Assembly (NCBI RefSeq): GCF_033473495.1
Contig: NC_088941.1
Location: 2,604,001 to 2,668,000, forward strand
Reading direction: 5' to 3'
DNA from: Cercospora beticola
Taxonomy: Eukaryota > Ascomycota > Dothideomycetes > Mycosphaerellales > Mycosphaerellaceae
Length of the DNA stretch: 64,000 bases
The notes under the pieces are model-generated. The model saw only the letters and a list, made by a program, of their open reading frames with translations, did not search any database and was not told the DNA's origin. Below are positions 48,101 through 58,288 of the stretch, piece by piece. Every line of letters starts with the position of its first letter. Positions within the stretch are counted from its first letter, which is position 1. Both the position numbers and the translations under genes were made by a program.

Positions 48101-48594
48101 GGAACGGAGCTTTCCTTCGAATCCCGAGGAAATGTTGAAGAGTGCTGCGCTTCTGTCACGCTCGCAGAGGCTGCACACGCGGGTGTGAAGAAGAAGTGCA
48201 GTGTGCAGATGATACGCGAGGTGATCGCGGAGGTCAATGCGCGAACGACGACAGGGATCAGCTCCGATCGCAACTCAACGAGGCCGATGGAGGCTGAAAT
48301 CCTTTGACCCCATTGATCGATGACGATGCGGCTCTTTGATCCTCCCACAGAGAAGCAAGTCGCGACCTCGTTAGACCGTACTATGGGTACGACAAGAGGC
48401 GCCATGGCTCGCGGCCAAGGCTGTCAGTGTCCTCTTACGCGGTAGGTGTTGCGCTTCACCATACTTCTCCCGCCATCAACGATCTCTTTCTAGCATCGGT
48501 CTCTGCTGGAGCGAGTGAAGGAAGTGCAGCATCGCACCGAAATCTGTATACAGAGATGCACGCCGAACAATAGACAGACAGACCGGGCTTCACC
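45150..48594. other. Gene-poor 3.4-kb region with degenerate direct repeats
   Basis: No convincing gene on either strand. The longest frames (plus 46361-47035, minus 47851-48405) start with ATG but show no family motif. An ACATCACGA core recurs at 46589, 46756, 46928 and 47217, each followed by related sequence such as CAGTCGAAAGCC or CCGACAG (spacing 167, 172 and 289 bp). It may be a decayed repeat or relic of a gene. Confidence 0.5.
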
Positions 48595-49695
48595 ATGTCT
48601 GTAGACAAGTCCTCTACGCCGGCCAGCATGGCGACCCAAGCAGCGACCGCTCCTCACATCAACACAAACCACGATATAGCATCCGTACAGCCGACAATAC
48701 GCGTAACGAAACGACACGATCGAAGTACTCTGATGTTCCTTCTTCAACACCTGATCAAGCCCTTCTCTTCGAGATTGATCTCCTCTAGCACCGAGCACCC
48801 CGCTGGGTCACCTCAGTTGACACCACATGCACAAGCCAGAAAGAGATGTGACGTTCGCGAGCGAAAGGTCGAAGACATTTACCTGTACGATCTTACCCCA
48901 AAAGACCGTAAAACGGGTGTGACAAAGGACAGGAGTATTTCTGTCACAGAAGAGAAGAAGCGCAAACGCAGGATATATTACTACTCAGGTGGAGGCTGGC
49001 AAATGCCCGCGAGCAGCGAACACTGGTACTTTGTCGCCGAGCTCGCTCAACAGCTGCACCCGCACGGTTTTGCCATTACACTGGTCTCCTACCCGCTGGC
49101 CCCAAACAGCGCTGCACCGATCTCCTTCCCCGCCATGCTCAAACAATACCGCACACTAATGGAAACGGCGCAAAACGAGGATGAAGATGTCATCCTTGCA
49201 GGAGACTCAGCAGGTGGGAACATCGTCCTCGCACTCGTCATCTCCGCTCTCCTCGAAGACGCAGAAGAGAGGACAGCACGTCCTACAGCGAAAGCCGTCA
49301 TGGCTATTTCCCCTTCTACGGACCTCCGCCGCTCGAATCCAGATATGCACACCATCGCTTCGAAAGATCCGATCCTCAAAATACCGTTCGTCAAATCTAC
49401 AGCGGAGAAATGGTGCGGGAATTGGCCGCCCACGGATATCAGAGTCAGTCCGTTGCATTCTTCAGTGGATGTTTTGAAGACGCGGGGAGTGAAGGTGCAT
49501 GGCGTAACAGGGGGGTATGATATCCTTGGTCCGGACGCGATTTTGATGCGGGAGAAGTTGAGTCAGGCGGGCGTGGAAGGCGAGTGGTTGGATTGGGACA
49601 AGCAGATGCATGTTTTTCCGTTGATTTTTCGGTATGGGTTGAGAGAGGGGAGGGAGGGGAAAGATTGGATTTTGGATGTGCTGAGGAGATGTTGA
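48595..49695 (+). CDS. Alpha/beta hydrolase, HSL-like esterase type
   Basis: Single exon, 366 aa. Carboxyl-ester hydrolase of the hormone-sensitive-lipase-like group. Visible: oxyanion segment YYYSGGGW (about 128-134; the family usually has HGGG, here SGGG), nucleophile elbow GDSAGG (Ser about 205), a likely acid in GGYDILGPD (Asp about 308) and the catalytic His in KQMHVFPL (about 338). LVSYPLAPN before the elbow is also typical. The N-terminal 90 residues contain a short hydrophobic stretch (TLMFLLQHLI) but no clear signal peptide. Substrate unknown. From about 49420 the coding strand becomes G-rich. Confidence 0.88.
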   Translation: MSVDKSSTPASMATQAATAPHINTNHDIASVQPTIRVTKRHDRSTLMFLLQHLIKPFSSRLISSSTEHPAGSPQLTPHAQARKRCDVRERKVEDIYLYDLTPKDRKTGVTKDRSISVTEEKKRKRRIYYYSGGGWQMPASSEHWYFVAELAQQLHPHGFAITLVSYPLAPNSAAPISFPAMLKQYRTLMETAQNEDEDVILAGDSAGGNIVLALVISALLEDAEERTARPTAKAVMAISPSTDLRRSNPDMHTIASKDPILKIPFVKSTAEKWCGNWPPTDIRVSPLHSSVDVLKTRGVKVHGVTGGYDILGPDAILMREKLSQAGVEGEWLDWDKQMHVFPLIFRYGLREGREGKDWILDVLRRC

Positions 49696-49946
49696 AGTGG
49701 TGCAGGGTTGGACTGCAAGGTATATGTGAAGGGCATTTCCAAAGGCGTGGAAAGAGGGTTCTGGGCTCATTTTGGGGATTTCTATGTTCTTGCGTTAAAG
49801 AGATACCACGACAGCGAGGCCGTAAAGCAGACGGGAAGCATCAGAGATACAAAGCTGCAACGTATGGACATGTATAGAATAAGGGCTGTACAATATGCGT
49901 GCAACCAGCGACGGAATATTTCTGCATGAATCTACTTACACTTCTC

Positions 49947-51462
49947 TCAAAATTTGCCCAGCGTTGACTCTAGCAAGTCCGTCATGCCATTGGGAACAGC
50001 ATCGAGCAACTGCAATTCAGCTTTGACATTCAGCATGAGCATAGTCTGAAGCTCTCGTCTCTGCAGTGCAGAATCTTCGTCTGCTGCTGCTCCTGTTTGC
50101 TCAAGCATTTTGACTGCTTTCGCCCTATCTCTCTTGGTGAGTGGGAGAAGGCCTTGCGTCGTGTGCGGATCAGAGTCGCCGATCCGAAGGTGTTCACTAC
50201 GAAGTCCGAGCCACTGCAGCTGCGTCACGACGAGATTTTCGTTCTCATGAGCTAGGGCTTTGGAGCCGTATTTGTACACTGACAATATTGCGATGCCGTC
50301 AGGGTCGAAATCTGCTAGGCCGAAGACTGGAGGCGATGAGAAGCCATTTTTGCTCGAGGCTGTGCTGAGAAAGCGCAGTAGAGCACGAGTGGAGAGGTCG
50401 GGGTAACCCTTCCCGGTGACAATTATGCCTTCGGCTTTGATCTTTTCCCAGAATGCTGAGCTCGCTATTGAGCGGAAAGTTGCTTCCTTTTCGATGACGA
50501 GGATCCAATTCACGGAAGACATGTCGATGGAGAGGACATCCTTGAGGGTTGGGACGAGGATGCCTTCTGGGTCGGACCATGCTAATGTTGTACTGCCATG
50601 TCGACGACAAATGGTCATGGCACCGGCTACGAGGCCTTTTGCTGCTGCTGAAACGTTCAAGGTTGCTCGTGTTATGCCGAATGTGAATGCGATGTCATCG
50701 ACATATCGGTCTACTTGTGTCTGACTGCCGAACAATGCCGGATCTCGGTAGTAGATGTCCCTGTGCATGTCAGTAGTCGGTGACTCGCGGGTCAACGATG
50801 GCTGAGTTGGTATACCTCTTCGAGATCACAATATCATTTCGCAGAGCTTCGTGCATGAGTTCGAGGATCCGCAAGACTACGGCTGCGAGGTGTCAGAGGC
50901 CGACGTGACATTCGCCGTGTACCACATACAGAATCGCCATGCTTCATCAGCAGTCTTTCCAGGGAAGCATAAACGTCTCGTCGGTGCAGCATCACCATTT
51001 GAGCTGGTGTTAGATCGTGGAAGGAGCGCTGTTCTTGGCCGGGTCTTCAAGGTGATGCCGATCTCAAGCTTGTCGTGCAACATAGCATCCACAATCTCTT
51101 CAAAGACAGCCTCAATTTTGTCAATCACGGCGGCACTGATGAATGATTAGAACTGCACTTCCGCTCGTATTTCGGTATGCATACTTCGGATATGCTCTTG
51201 GTGTGAGTCGTTGAGGAGGGCGGAAGTCGTTTTGCCGCACAGTATCTGCGAATGAGCCCGTGTTTACAGGCAATAAGTCAAATGCTGTAGCACCGTCGTC
51301 CTCCATTTCATCATCCTTGCCCATTGGATTACATGGCTGGCGAGCGTCATCTTCATGGTCGATGGCTAAATTAGCTGCTGCTTCAGTCAGTGACCCTTGA
51401 GATGAGGGTTCGAGCAACGTGGCTTCCTCGCCGAAGAGGTCGTCGAAGTCTTCACTGTCCAT
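49947..51462 (-). CDS. SPO11: Meiotic double-strand-break transesterase Spo11
   Basis: Topoisomerase VI A-type protein that makes the breaks starting meiotic recombination. Exons (minus) 51462-51185, 51135-50930, 50876-50816, 50760-49947; introns of 49, 53 and 55 bp; 452 aa. Removing the introns gives VIDKIEAVFEEIVDAML, TRRLCFPGK, LRILELMHEALRNDIVISKR and RDIYYRDPALFGSQTQVDRY. RDIYY (about 182-186) sits across the last junction and holds the catalytic tyrosine (expected to be the second Tyr). The Toprim domain shows LVIEKEATFRSI (metal-binding Glu) and ADFDPDGIAI (DxD), followed by LQWLGLRSEHL. The acidic N-terminus is unconserved. The frame is intact, so the species keeps a usable meiotic gene here. 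Confidence 0.94.
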
Positions 51463-51706
51463 TGTGATTGTGATGATCTTCAGTACGTCGTGTGGAGAAG
51501 AGAAGGAGCCGTGATGAACATAGCGGGCAGGTGGGTAGGCAGAACGCGCTAGTGACTCGTCTTGGCACTCGACGCGTGCGCTCCTGCTGCTCCCGAGCGC
51601 GTTACTTTGGAGAAGCCGTCAACAACTGAGACACTTCTCACGCACCGCATCTTGTCCTGTCTCTGCTTCCAATCTCTTCTGAGGATACATTGCGAGGCTC
51701 GTACAT
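51463..51706. promoter_or_regulatory. Short divergent promoter SPO11 / CAF-1
   Basis: Only 244 bp separate the two start codons. ACGCGT, the MluI cell-cycle box bound by MBF in yeasts, lies at 51572-51577, with further CGCG-rich sequence around it. MBF-type control would fit an S-phase gene such as CAF-1; this is inference from one site. Confidence 0.5.
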
Positions 51707-53819
51707 ATGGCGGACGTTCTGTCTTCCCCAGTTGCACCCAACATTCGAAAACGCCCACTGGAAGACGAGTCACCCGATCACAGACCGATCAACCTCAAGG
51801 GCACCCAATTCATGATGCCGACACCGCCGGATACAGAGAATGAGCGTTCCAGCAATGCCAGTCCTGGTGGCAGCGTCGGACAGGACCGCCACGAACGCGC
51901 TGCGTCTCCCGCGTTGAGCACGAGCACAGCATTGAGCAGCGTCGTAGATATCGCGTCCAGCAGCGACTTGCCGCCTTCGACTGGAATACCCCTTCAATCG
52001 ACCGCTCCCGTATCTACCTCAGCTTCCACTAGCGGACCTCCTCCAGCGAAGCGAAGAAAGCTCACACCTGCCGAGAAGCTGGAGCAAGCCCAGGCGAAAG
52101 AGGCAAAGGCCCGCGAGCGTGCTGAAAAGAAGGCTCTAGCGGAGGAAAAGAAAGCACAGGCCGACGCCGAGAAGGCGAAGAAGGATGCTGAGCGGGAGGA
52201 GAAGAAAGCTCAGGTAGACGAGGAGAAAGCCCGCAAAGCTGAAGAGAAGCGTGCAAAGGCTGAAGAGAAGGAGGCAAAGAAGCGCGAGAAGGAGTTGGAG
52301 GAGGCCAAGAAACAAGAGGAGAAGCTTGCCAAAGAGCGCAAGCAGATGCGTCTGGGTGCTTTCTTTGGTGGCAAGCCGAGTACCCCAGCGAAGCGCAATG
52401 CAGATGGCGAAGAGAACACACCTCGTTCTAGGCGGAAGTCGTTGTCTCTCGAGCCTTTCGATGCTGTCGCAGATCAGATCAAGTCGACCGCATCGCCTGT
52501 CAAACGCAGCCCTGCACCACCATCGACCAAGAAACCCGTGCTTTCCGACTACCAGAAGACGTTCCTGCCATTCGAGGCCCCGAAGCACACCTTCCTTGCC
52601 CAGGCATCGTCAAGAAACCAGGAAGCCGATCAAGATCGCTTCGATCACGAGCTCAAAGATCCTCTGGTTCAGGAGAAATATGATCTTGGTCTGGTACCTT
52701 CGTACACGAACGTCGACAGCTACTTTGGCGAGCTGCGTAAGTCTCGCCGTGGCAGGAGAGGTCACCCCAACGTCCGGAAGGTTTTTGAGAAAGCTCAAGG
52801 CACCTTGAAAGAGCCGATAGATCTGACTGAAGAGACGTCGAACGAGTCCCCAGACGCAATCCTCCGCAAGGTGGACATCAAGTATGTGCACTTCAGCGAG
52901 GACGTGCGACCCGCATACTGCGGAACATATACCAAGATTACTTCACCGAGGACCACTCGACGTACAATGCGCAATCCCTTCGCCCGATCACGACCGGACA
53001 CGGATTACGACTACGACTCCGAGGCAGAATGGGAAGAGCCCGAGGAAGGTGAAGAGCTTGGCTCGGACGATGATGAAGAGGCCGACAGCAATGCCGATGC
53101 AGACGAGATGGACGACTTCCTCGACGATGAGGACGACAAAGTAAAGGGAAAGCGCAAGCTGGTCACGACAGAACTTGTTCCAGACTGTTCAGGACTCTGC
53201 TTTGCCAACGAGCATGGGAAGGTACTGACTGTGAACGGTGCTCCTGCGACAACGCAACCAGCTGTGATGGATGGTATGCGCATGGGATTCCTGATCCCAG
53301 GCTTCACCGGCATGACCATCGATCCATTCTCCACGTCTTACTGGGATAAACCTGTATCTGCTGCTCCTTCGGCATCTGCTAAGCAGCCAACGGCAAGCAC
53401 TGCGATGGCACCTTCTCGGAAGCCTCTTGAGCCCAGGCTTAACTTCAACCACTCCGCCGAGTCTGCTGTATTCGCTTTGATTGGCGCCGCTGAGGGCGAG
53501 AAGGGTCCTATCACAAGCACGACTGCACTGACGCCGGCTGTTAAGCGCGGTCGCAAGCCACAGCCAAAGACTTTGAGCAAAGAAGATCTGGAGGAGCTGA
53601 AGGAGGCGGTAGTCGGCAGCCCGCTAGGCAAGCTTGAACTTCACAAGGGTTTGAAGGCGAGGTGCGTATTTGGTCCCTCGTTGCACCGACTGCTTTCGCT
53701 GACCACATCACAGATTTCCAAAATTGACGAACGAGGCTATCAAGGAGAACCTGAGCAGTCTCTTTGCACAGAAGGGCTCTGGCAAAGACAAGACTTGGGT
53801 TTACATCGGAGACTTGTGA
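51707..53819 (+). CDS. RLF2: Chromatin assembly factor 1 large subunit (Cac1/Rlf2/p150)
   Basis: Histone H3-H4 chaperone subunit acting behind the replication fork. Exons 51707-53661 and 53714-53819; intron 52 bp; 686 aa. Order: Ser/Pro-rich N-terminus; the KER coiled coil (about 118-212), rich in K, E and A; a PCNA-binding PIP box QMRLGAFF (213-220); a SDYQKTFLPFEAPKHTFLA motif; YVHFSEDVRPAYCGTYTK (DDR region, about 395-412); the acidic ED block (about 440-485, EEADSNADADEMDDFLDDED); and a C-terminal winged helix whose end is restored by the splice: RFPKLTNEAIKENLSSLFA, then DKTWVYIGDL. Without the splice the frame would run on into unrelated residues. Shares its promoter with SPO11. Confidence 0.93.
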
Positions 53820-54023
53820 GCTGCCAGACTGCACGAATTTGCATTTGACCGAATAATGCATTCTGCTTTATTGTACAGGACACTCCTGAAAAGCATGGCG
53901 AATAGCGATGTACGGATGTGGTAATGACAGAGCGAGCGGCAGGTTGACGAAGCATTATTATGATCGAGCTCACTGCATGTAACGATGGCAGAATTCACAG
54001 ATAGATGCTTCTAACATCGATCC

Positions 54024-55862
54024 CTACGCCTCGCCTTTTGAAGCCTCCACGATGGCAGTTTCCGAGTCCCCCGACAATGTTCTTTCATCCGCCCCAAGCA
54101 TCCTCGCGTGTTCCTGCAGCACGAACGGCGAACGTCCAGTCTGTCTCGGTTGTGGGAAGACGGTATGCAGAGCCCAGTATACTGCCAAAGCCGCGAAAAA
54201 GCCATAAAAGTAAGTCATCTGATAAATGTGATCCCATCCGCTGTCCGCTGCGGTACCTTGCACTGATCTCGCAAAGCCTGGCAGAACTGGCCAGATACCC
54301 ATCGTCCAGGCCGCGAAGCCTCTCCAGTTGAAGCCAGCGATTCCCCAATATGCACTCGAGCTGTTCCCCGTATACAGATCTCCCACATAGTAACCTCTCC
54401 TCCTCACCAAGAAGTAATCCGCAATCACAATCCCCGTCATCGGACTCAAGAACACAGACCATCCACTTAAGACAGTAATAAACGTCGTCGGCTTCGTCAC
54501 ATAATTCCAAGGACAAATCGCAATCGCGATCACAGAGACAAAATACCCTCCTCGTCGGATGTTTATCCATTTGGGACAGAGTGCTGCGAGATCCATTCCT
54601 GCTGAAACACAATTGAGGACGATGCAGAGGGCTAGTTGACTACAGAGAAATCCTAGACCAGCGAAGAATGTTCCGGCTCGGGTGGCTGGCGAGAGGGACG
54701 TCTGTTGAATGTGCAGGAGGAGTTCGAAGGGGTTCCAGAGGTAGACGCCGTATATCTCGGCTGTTGCGGAGGTTATCAAAAGGCCGCAGACGGCGGTGAG
54801 ACAGATCGTAAGGGGAGCCATGATCAGTTGGCCGATGAGGGCGGCGTTGGCTGGGAGGGATTAGTTGATTTGATGGTTTGGCAGGTGGGAGAGGAGGCCT
54901 TTTGGGACCCGGGTTCAGATCGATGACTGCGCAAGTGCGGAATAAGCCCAAGGAAGAGAGTGATGAAGAGGGACTTACGAGTCTTTGCGTAACGAGTCCA
55001 GTCAGATTGTCCAAGACAGCCAGATGCTTGGGACCCGATGATCGATTGCAATCCGTATAGCGCAGCCCACGACAGAGCCGATCCTTTGGCTGTTGAAGGA
55101 GTGTACAGCAGTTCACCCGGTCCATTGCTTGTTGCAATCGCCCACCCAAGCATACCAAACATGGTGCAAGTGATCATCACGAACGTAACCTGTCACGCAT
55201 TTCATCAGCATCCCGTTTCCCACCAGAGTATCTGAGTCACCCACTCGAAACGGCATCTGCAACCTCTCCGGTGGAACCATCAAACACGGCATGAAAATGA
55301 CCAGAAACACGAAAAAACTAATCAAACTCGCCGTATCAACATTCGCGCTCTCTGGCAAAGTATTCCTCAACTCAATCCATCTCCTTCCCACAAGCGCCCC
55401 CAAAATAATCTTCACAGCCTGCCCACCCCAATACATCTGAATACCCAACCACACAATCGCCGTCACAATCCGATTCAGAACCGGCCAAAACCCACCTCTC
55501 ATGCCCCAACTCGCTCGACACAGAACAGTGAAACCAAGATATTCGTGGCTTCCAGGCCATCCTGCTAGGACGGCGATGATGGCGGAGATTAATGCTACGC
55601 CGACCATGATGCCCATGGCTTGGGGAACGGAGAGGCCGAGAGCGAGGAGAGAGGAGCCGCTTGTCCAGGCTGTGGTGTTGATTCCTGCGATTACCCAGTA
55701 GCCGGCGTAGCCTTGCCATGTCGAGGTTCGGCGGGAGGAGGGGATGGGGATTAGATCGCGGTTGCACCAGAAAGTGTTGTGGTAGTTTGCGTTTGGGTCG
55801 ATGGGGCATTCGAGGCGGTGGGCCCAGTGGGCGAGTTTGGATTCGGGAGGTCGTTTGGTCAT
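54024..55862 (-). CDS. NCS1 nucleobase/allantoin-type permease
   Basis: Proton-coupled permease of the NCS1 (Fur/Fcy-like) family with about 12 membrane segments. Exons (minus) 55862-55245, 55189-54979, 54850-54024; introns of 55 and 128 bp; 551 aa. Fur-type hallmarks: TFWCNRDLIPIPSSRRT...YWVIAGINTTAW (TM1), LAGWPGSHEYLGFTVLCRASWG, the paired loop MYWGGQAVKIILGAL, SQASGCLGQSDWTRYAK, CPKWINIRRGGYFVSVIAIA and FLSPMTGIVIADYFLVRRRG. An in-frame ATG at 55979 could extend the N-terminus by 39 residues. Substrate may be uracil, thymine, allantoin or a related compound. It is divergent from a dioxygenase over a 587-bp promoter with clustered GATA sites. Confidence 0.93.
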
Positions 55863-56449
55863 GTTTGGGCTTGATGTGTGAGAGGTGAGGCGGAAGTTGA
55901 TTGTGTGGTGAGTGCCGTTTGAGCGCTGTGAAAGCTGGACTTGATCTTGTATTGCTGAGAGGATATCGAGTGCCAGCATGCATCAGCTTGGCCTATCTTT
56001 CGATCAATCCTGGTCTTGACATGCATGTGAAGCTCGAATGAATTGAGCGTAGGTCGACAGAGACGTGGCGTTTGTTTTCAGTAGAACAATCTTCGCACTC
56101 ATCTTGAAAGTGTATTGTAAGCAGAACTTGCCAGTTGGAGCGATCGCGTTGCACACGGAAGCTGATCGACACCAGGGCTGAACTGGAGGATGCTGAAGCT
56201 TTCACAGCTGGCCAGCCCTGATGAAACCCTGTTGAAGCTGAAGCTTGGTGGAGCTCTATCTATCACTCTGATAGCTATCGGCAGGCTTGAGGTATACATC
56301 TTTGCATTTGTTTACAGCTGCGGACAAGCTAGTCTCAGGCGCATCTCGTGCATATCGTTTCGTGGAAGGCGCAGAAGATACAGGCGAGACTTCTTCAACG
56401 AGCGTAAACGAGAGAAGCCAGCCTCGTGAAGTCACGACCAATACCAAAA
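55863..56449. other. Divergent promoter region NCS1 permease / dioxygenase
   Basis: 587 bp between two start codons. No gene seen. It holds the GATA cluster at 56256-56280 and a further GATA-type site (TATC on the plus strand) near 55995. Confidence 0.6.
56256..56280. promoter_or_regulatory. Cluster of four GATA-factor sites
   Basis: Four HGATAR matches occur within 25 bp: TATC at 56257 and 56261 (minus strand), GATA at 56270 (plus) and TATC at 56276 (minus). Fungal GATA activators such as AreA/NIT2 bind this motif, preferably in pairs. The cluster lies about 170 bp upstream of the dioxygenase ATG and about 400 bp from the permease ATG. Confidence 0.6.
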
Positions 56450-57514
56450 ATGGGATCAGTCGGCGAAGCCGCGCCCAGTGCAAAGGCAATAATTCCCATC
56501 ATTGACTTCTCGAGATGGATGCAACCCACGACCGCCGAGGATCGACTCGCAGTTGCCAAAGATCTGATAGCAGCTTGTCAATCTGTGGGCTTCGTCTATA
56601 TCACCAACCACGGGCTATCACAGGATCTTCTCGATGAAGCATTCGCCATGTCTCAAAGGCTATTTGACTTACCTCTCTCCGAGAAAATGAAGGCACCGCA
56701 TCCGGACGGACCTGAAGTCCATCGTGGTTACTCTTTTCCTGGCCTTGAAAAAGTCTCCCAGTACTCCGGTGGCGACGAAGCAGAAGGGGAAAGGCTGCGT
56801 GCAGTCGTGGATGTCAAGGAATCGTATGAAGTTGGTTCCGAAGACAACAAGCTTCAGCCGAACGTTTGGCTTCCAGAATCCAGCTTGACGGATTTCAAGA
56901 GGTGCACGACGTCCTTCTACTGGGCATGCAATTCTGCTGCGCAGGAGGTATTGCGATGCATCGCCACTGGCCTGGGCCTGCCCGATGAAGAATTCTTCGT
57001 CAAACACTGCTCGGGACACAACAACCAACTGAGGCTCCTGCACTACCCTCCAGTCCCAGCTTCAGATATCGAATCGGGCAAAGCGTCTAGAATCTCCAGT
57101 CACAGCGATTGGGGCATAATAACTCTTCTGTTTCAAGATGACTGCGGCGGCCTGGAAGTCGAGCACCCTCTCAAGCCCGGAGAATACATCCGTGCAACGC
57201 CACTCAAGAATGCTTGCGTGATGAATGTAGGAGATCTGTTGATGAGGTGGACGAACGATATGCTCGAGTCAACGCTGCACAGAGTGACACTGCCGCCTTT
57301 GGCTGACCGTTACTCTGTCACAGACAACGAGCAAAGGATGACAAGGGCTCGGTACTCGATACCATACTTCGTGAGCGCGGATCCAGAGGCGGTGATAGAG
57401 TGCCTGCCGGAATGCTCTTCGCCAGCAAGGCCAGCAAAGTATGTGCCTGTGACGCAGGCTGAGTACGGGAGGATGCGAGCAAAGGTGCAGTACCGTAGTA
57501 AACCTGCGACTTAA
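56450..57514 (+). CDS. 2-oxoglutarate/Fe(II) dioxygenase, thymine-7-hydroxylase-like
   Basis: Single exon, 354 aa. Isopenicillin-N-synthase-like fold: the N-terminal DIOX_N part has IPIIDFSRWM and GFVYITNHGLSQDLLDEAF; the jelly-roll core has NNQLRLLHYPP, the iron triad His218-x-Asp220 (SHSDWGIITLL) and His277 (STLHRV), and the 2-oxoglutarate arginine at about 301 (RYSIPYF). RGYSFPGLEKVSQ and VKESYEVGSED recall fungal thymine dioxygenases, so oxidation of a pyrimidine is a plausible guess, but the family accepts many substrates. Start chosen at MGSVGEAAPS; no in-frame ATG lies just upstream. Its divergent neighbour is a nucleobase-type permease. Confidence 0.9.
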   Translation: MGSVGEAAPSAKAIIPIIDFSRWMQPTTAEDRLAVAKDLIAACQSVGFVYITNHGLSQDLLDEAFAMSQRLFDLPLSEKMKAPHPDGPEVHRGYSFPGLEKVSQYSGGDEAEGERLRAVVDVKESYEVGSEDNKLQPNVWLPESSLTDFKRCTTSFYWACNSAAQEVLRCIATGLGLPDEEFFVKHCSGHNNQLRLLHYPPVPASDIESGKASRISSHSDWGIITLLFQDDCGGLEVEHPLKPGEYIRATPLKNACVMNVGDLLMRWTNDMLESTLHRVTLPPLADRYSVTDNEQRMTRARYSIPYFVSADPEAVIECLPECSSPARPAKYVPVTQAEYGRMRAKVQYRSKPAT

Positions 57515-57546
57515 GCGTGCCAAGCAAGTTAGCTGGAAAAAATAGC

Positions 57547-58122
57547 TCATGATAACTCTCTGAGCAGCCATGTTTCTCTCTCTTTGTCTTTACTCAGTTC
57601 CTCGTCGTGAGCCAGTTTCCAATCTGTGGCAGGTGAGAACCCGCATCTGCGCAGACATTTCACACTTGCTTCATTACCAGTGTTGACCTTGGCGAAGAGA
57701 GAATGATTCGGAAAGCGTTCCAGATACCATGTGCAGAAGGCCTTCGTGGCTTCTTGAGCAAAGCCTTTGCCCCAGTATTCAGGACGAAGAGAGAAGCCTA
57801 TCTCTCGAGGACGAAATGTCCCTATGAGCCCGACTAGCTCTGACGAAGGCTGGGCTGTGATGGCATGAATCAAAGTAGGCTGTTGCGGATCTGAGGCGTT
57901 CACTAGCACGAGCAGATCATCGAGCATTTGTTCCGAGCGCTGCAACGTCTCATTGGGTCCTTGCTTGCTGTATCACCATCAGGAGAGTCTTTGTGCGTAG
58001 AAGCGGGCTTCGTACGTCCATCTTGTTACTTGTGGGTCGGATTGGAGTTTGTGAAAGGCAGTCAGATCATCTTCTGTGACTGGTCTGAGAAGTAGTCGTT
58101 CCGTGACAATTTCGTGTGACAT
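57547..58122 (-). CDS. GNAT family N-acetyltransferase (RimJ/RimL-like)
   Basis: Acetyl-CoA-dependent acetyltransferase. Exons (minus) 58122-58016 and 57967-57547; intron 48 bp; 175 aa. Exon 1 gives MSHEIVTERLLLRPVTEDDL, the usual start of the Acetyltransf_3 group; the splice gives VTRWTKQGPNETLQRSEQML. Further on are LVGLIGTFRPREIGFSLRPEYWGKGFAQEA (the acetyl-CoA loop around YWGKGFA) and NEASVKCLRRCGF. Without the intron the two parts lie in different frames with a stop between, so the intron is required. Substrate unknown. The 3' end lies only 32 bp from the stop of the convergent dioxygenase gene. Confidence 0.88.
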
Positions 58123-58288
58123 GTTGCAAAATGTGAACGGAAGTACATGTATACGGGCTTGAAAGTGTTGTTGGAATGTGACGACTGCTAGAGGACTAGT
58201 TCTACGTCATGCCGTAGCGGATTGCAGGGACATAAAACCACATCCCGTCGTCAACAACTCATCCACTGTGCTGTTCATCTGCATCACC

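Noticed and set aside
47851..48405. Minus-strand frame of 184 codons
   Set aside because: No domain, no intron structure, and no clear conserved composition; cannot be told from chance.
53662..53848. Alternative CAF-1 C-terminus by reading through position 53662
   Set aside because: Read-through gives unrelated residues, while splicing 53662-53713 gives the conserved winged-helix end.
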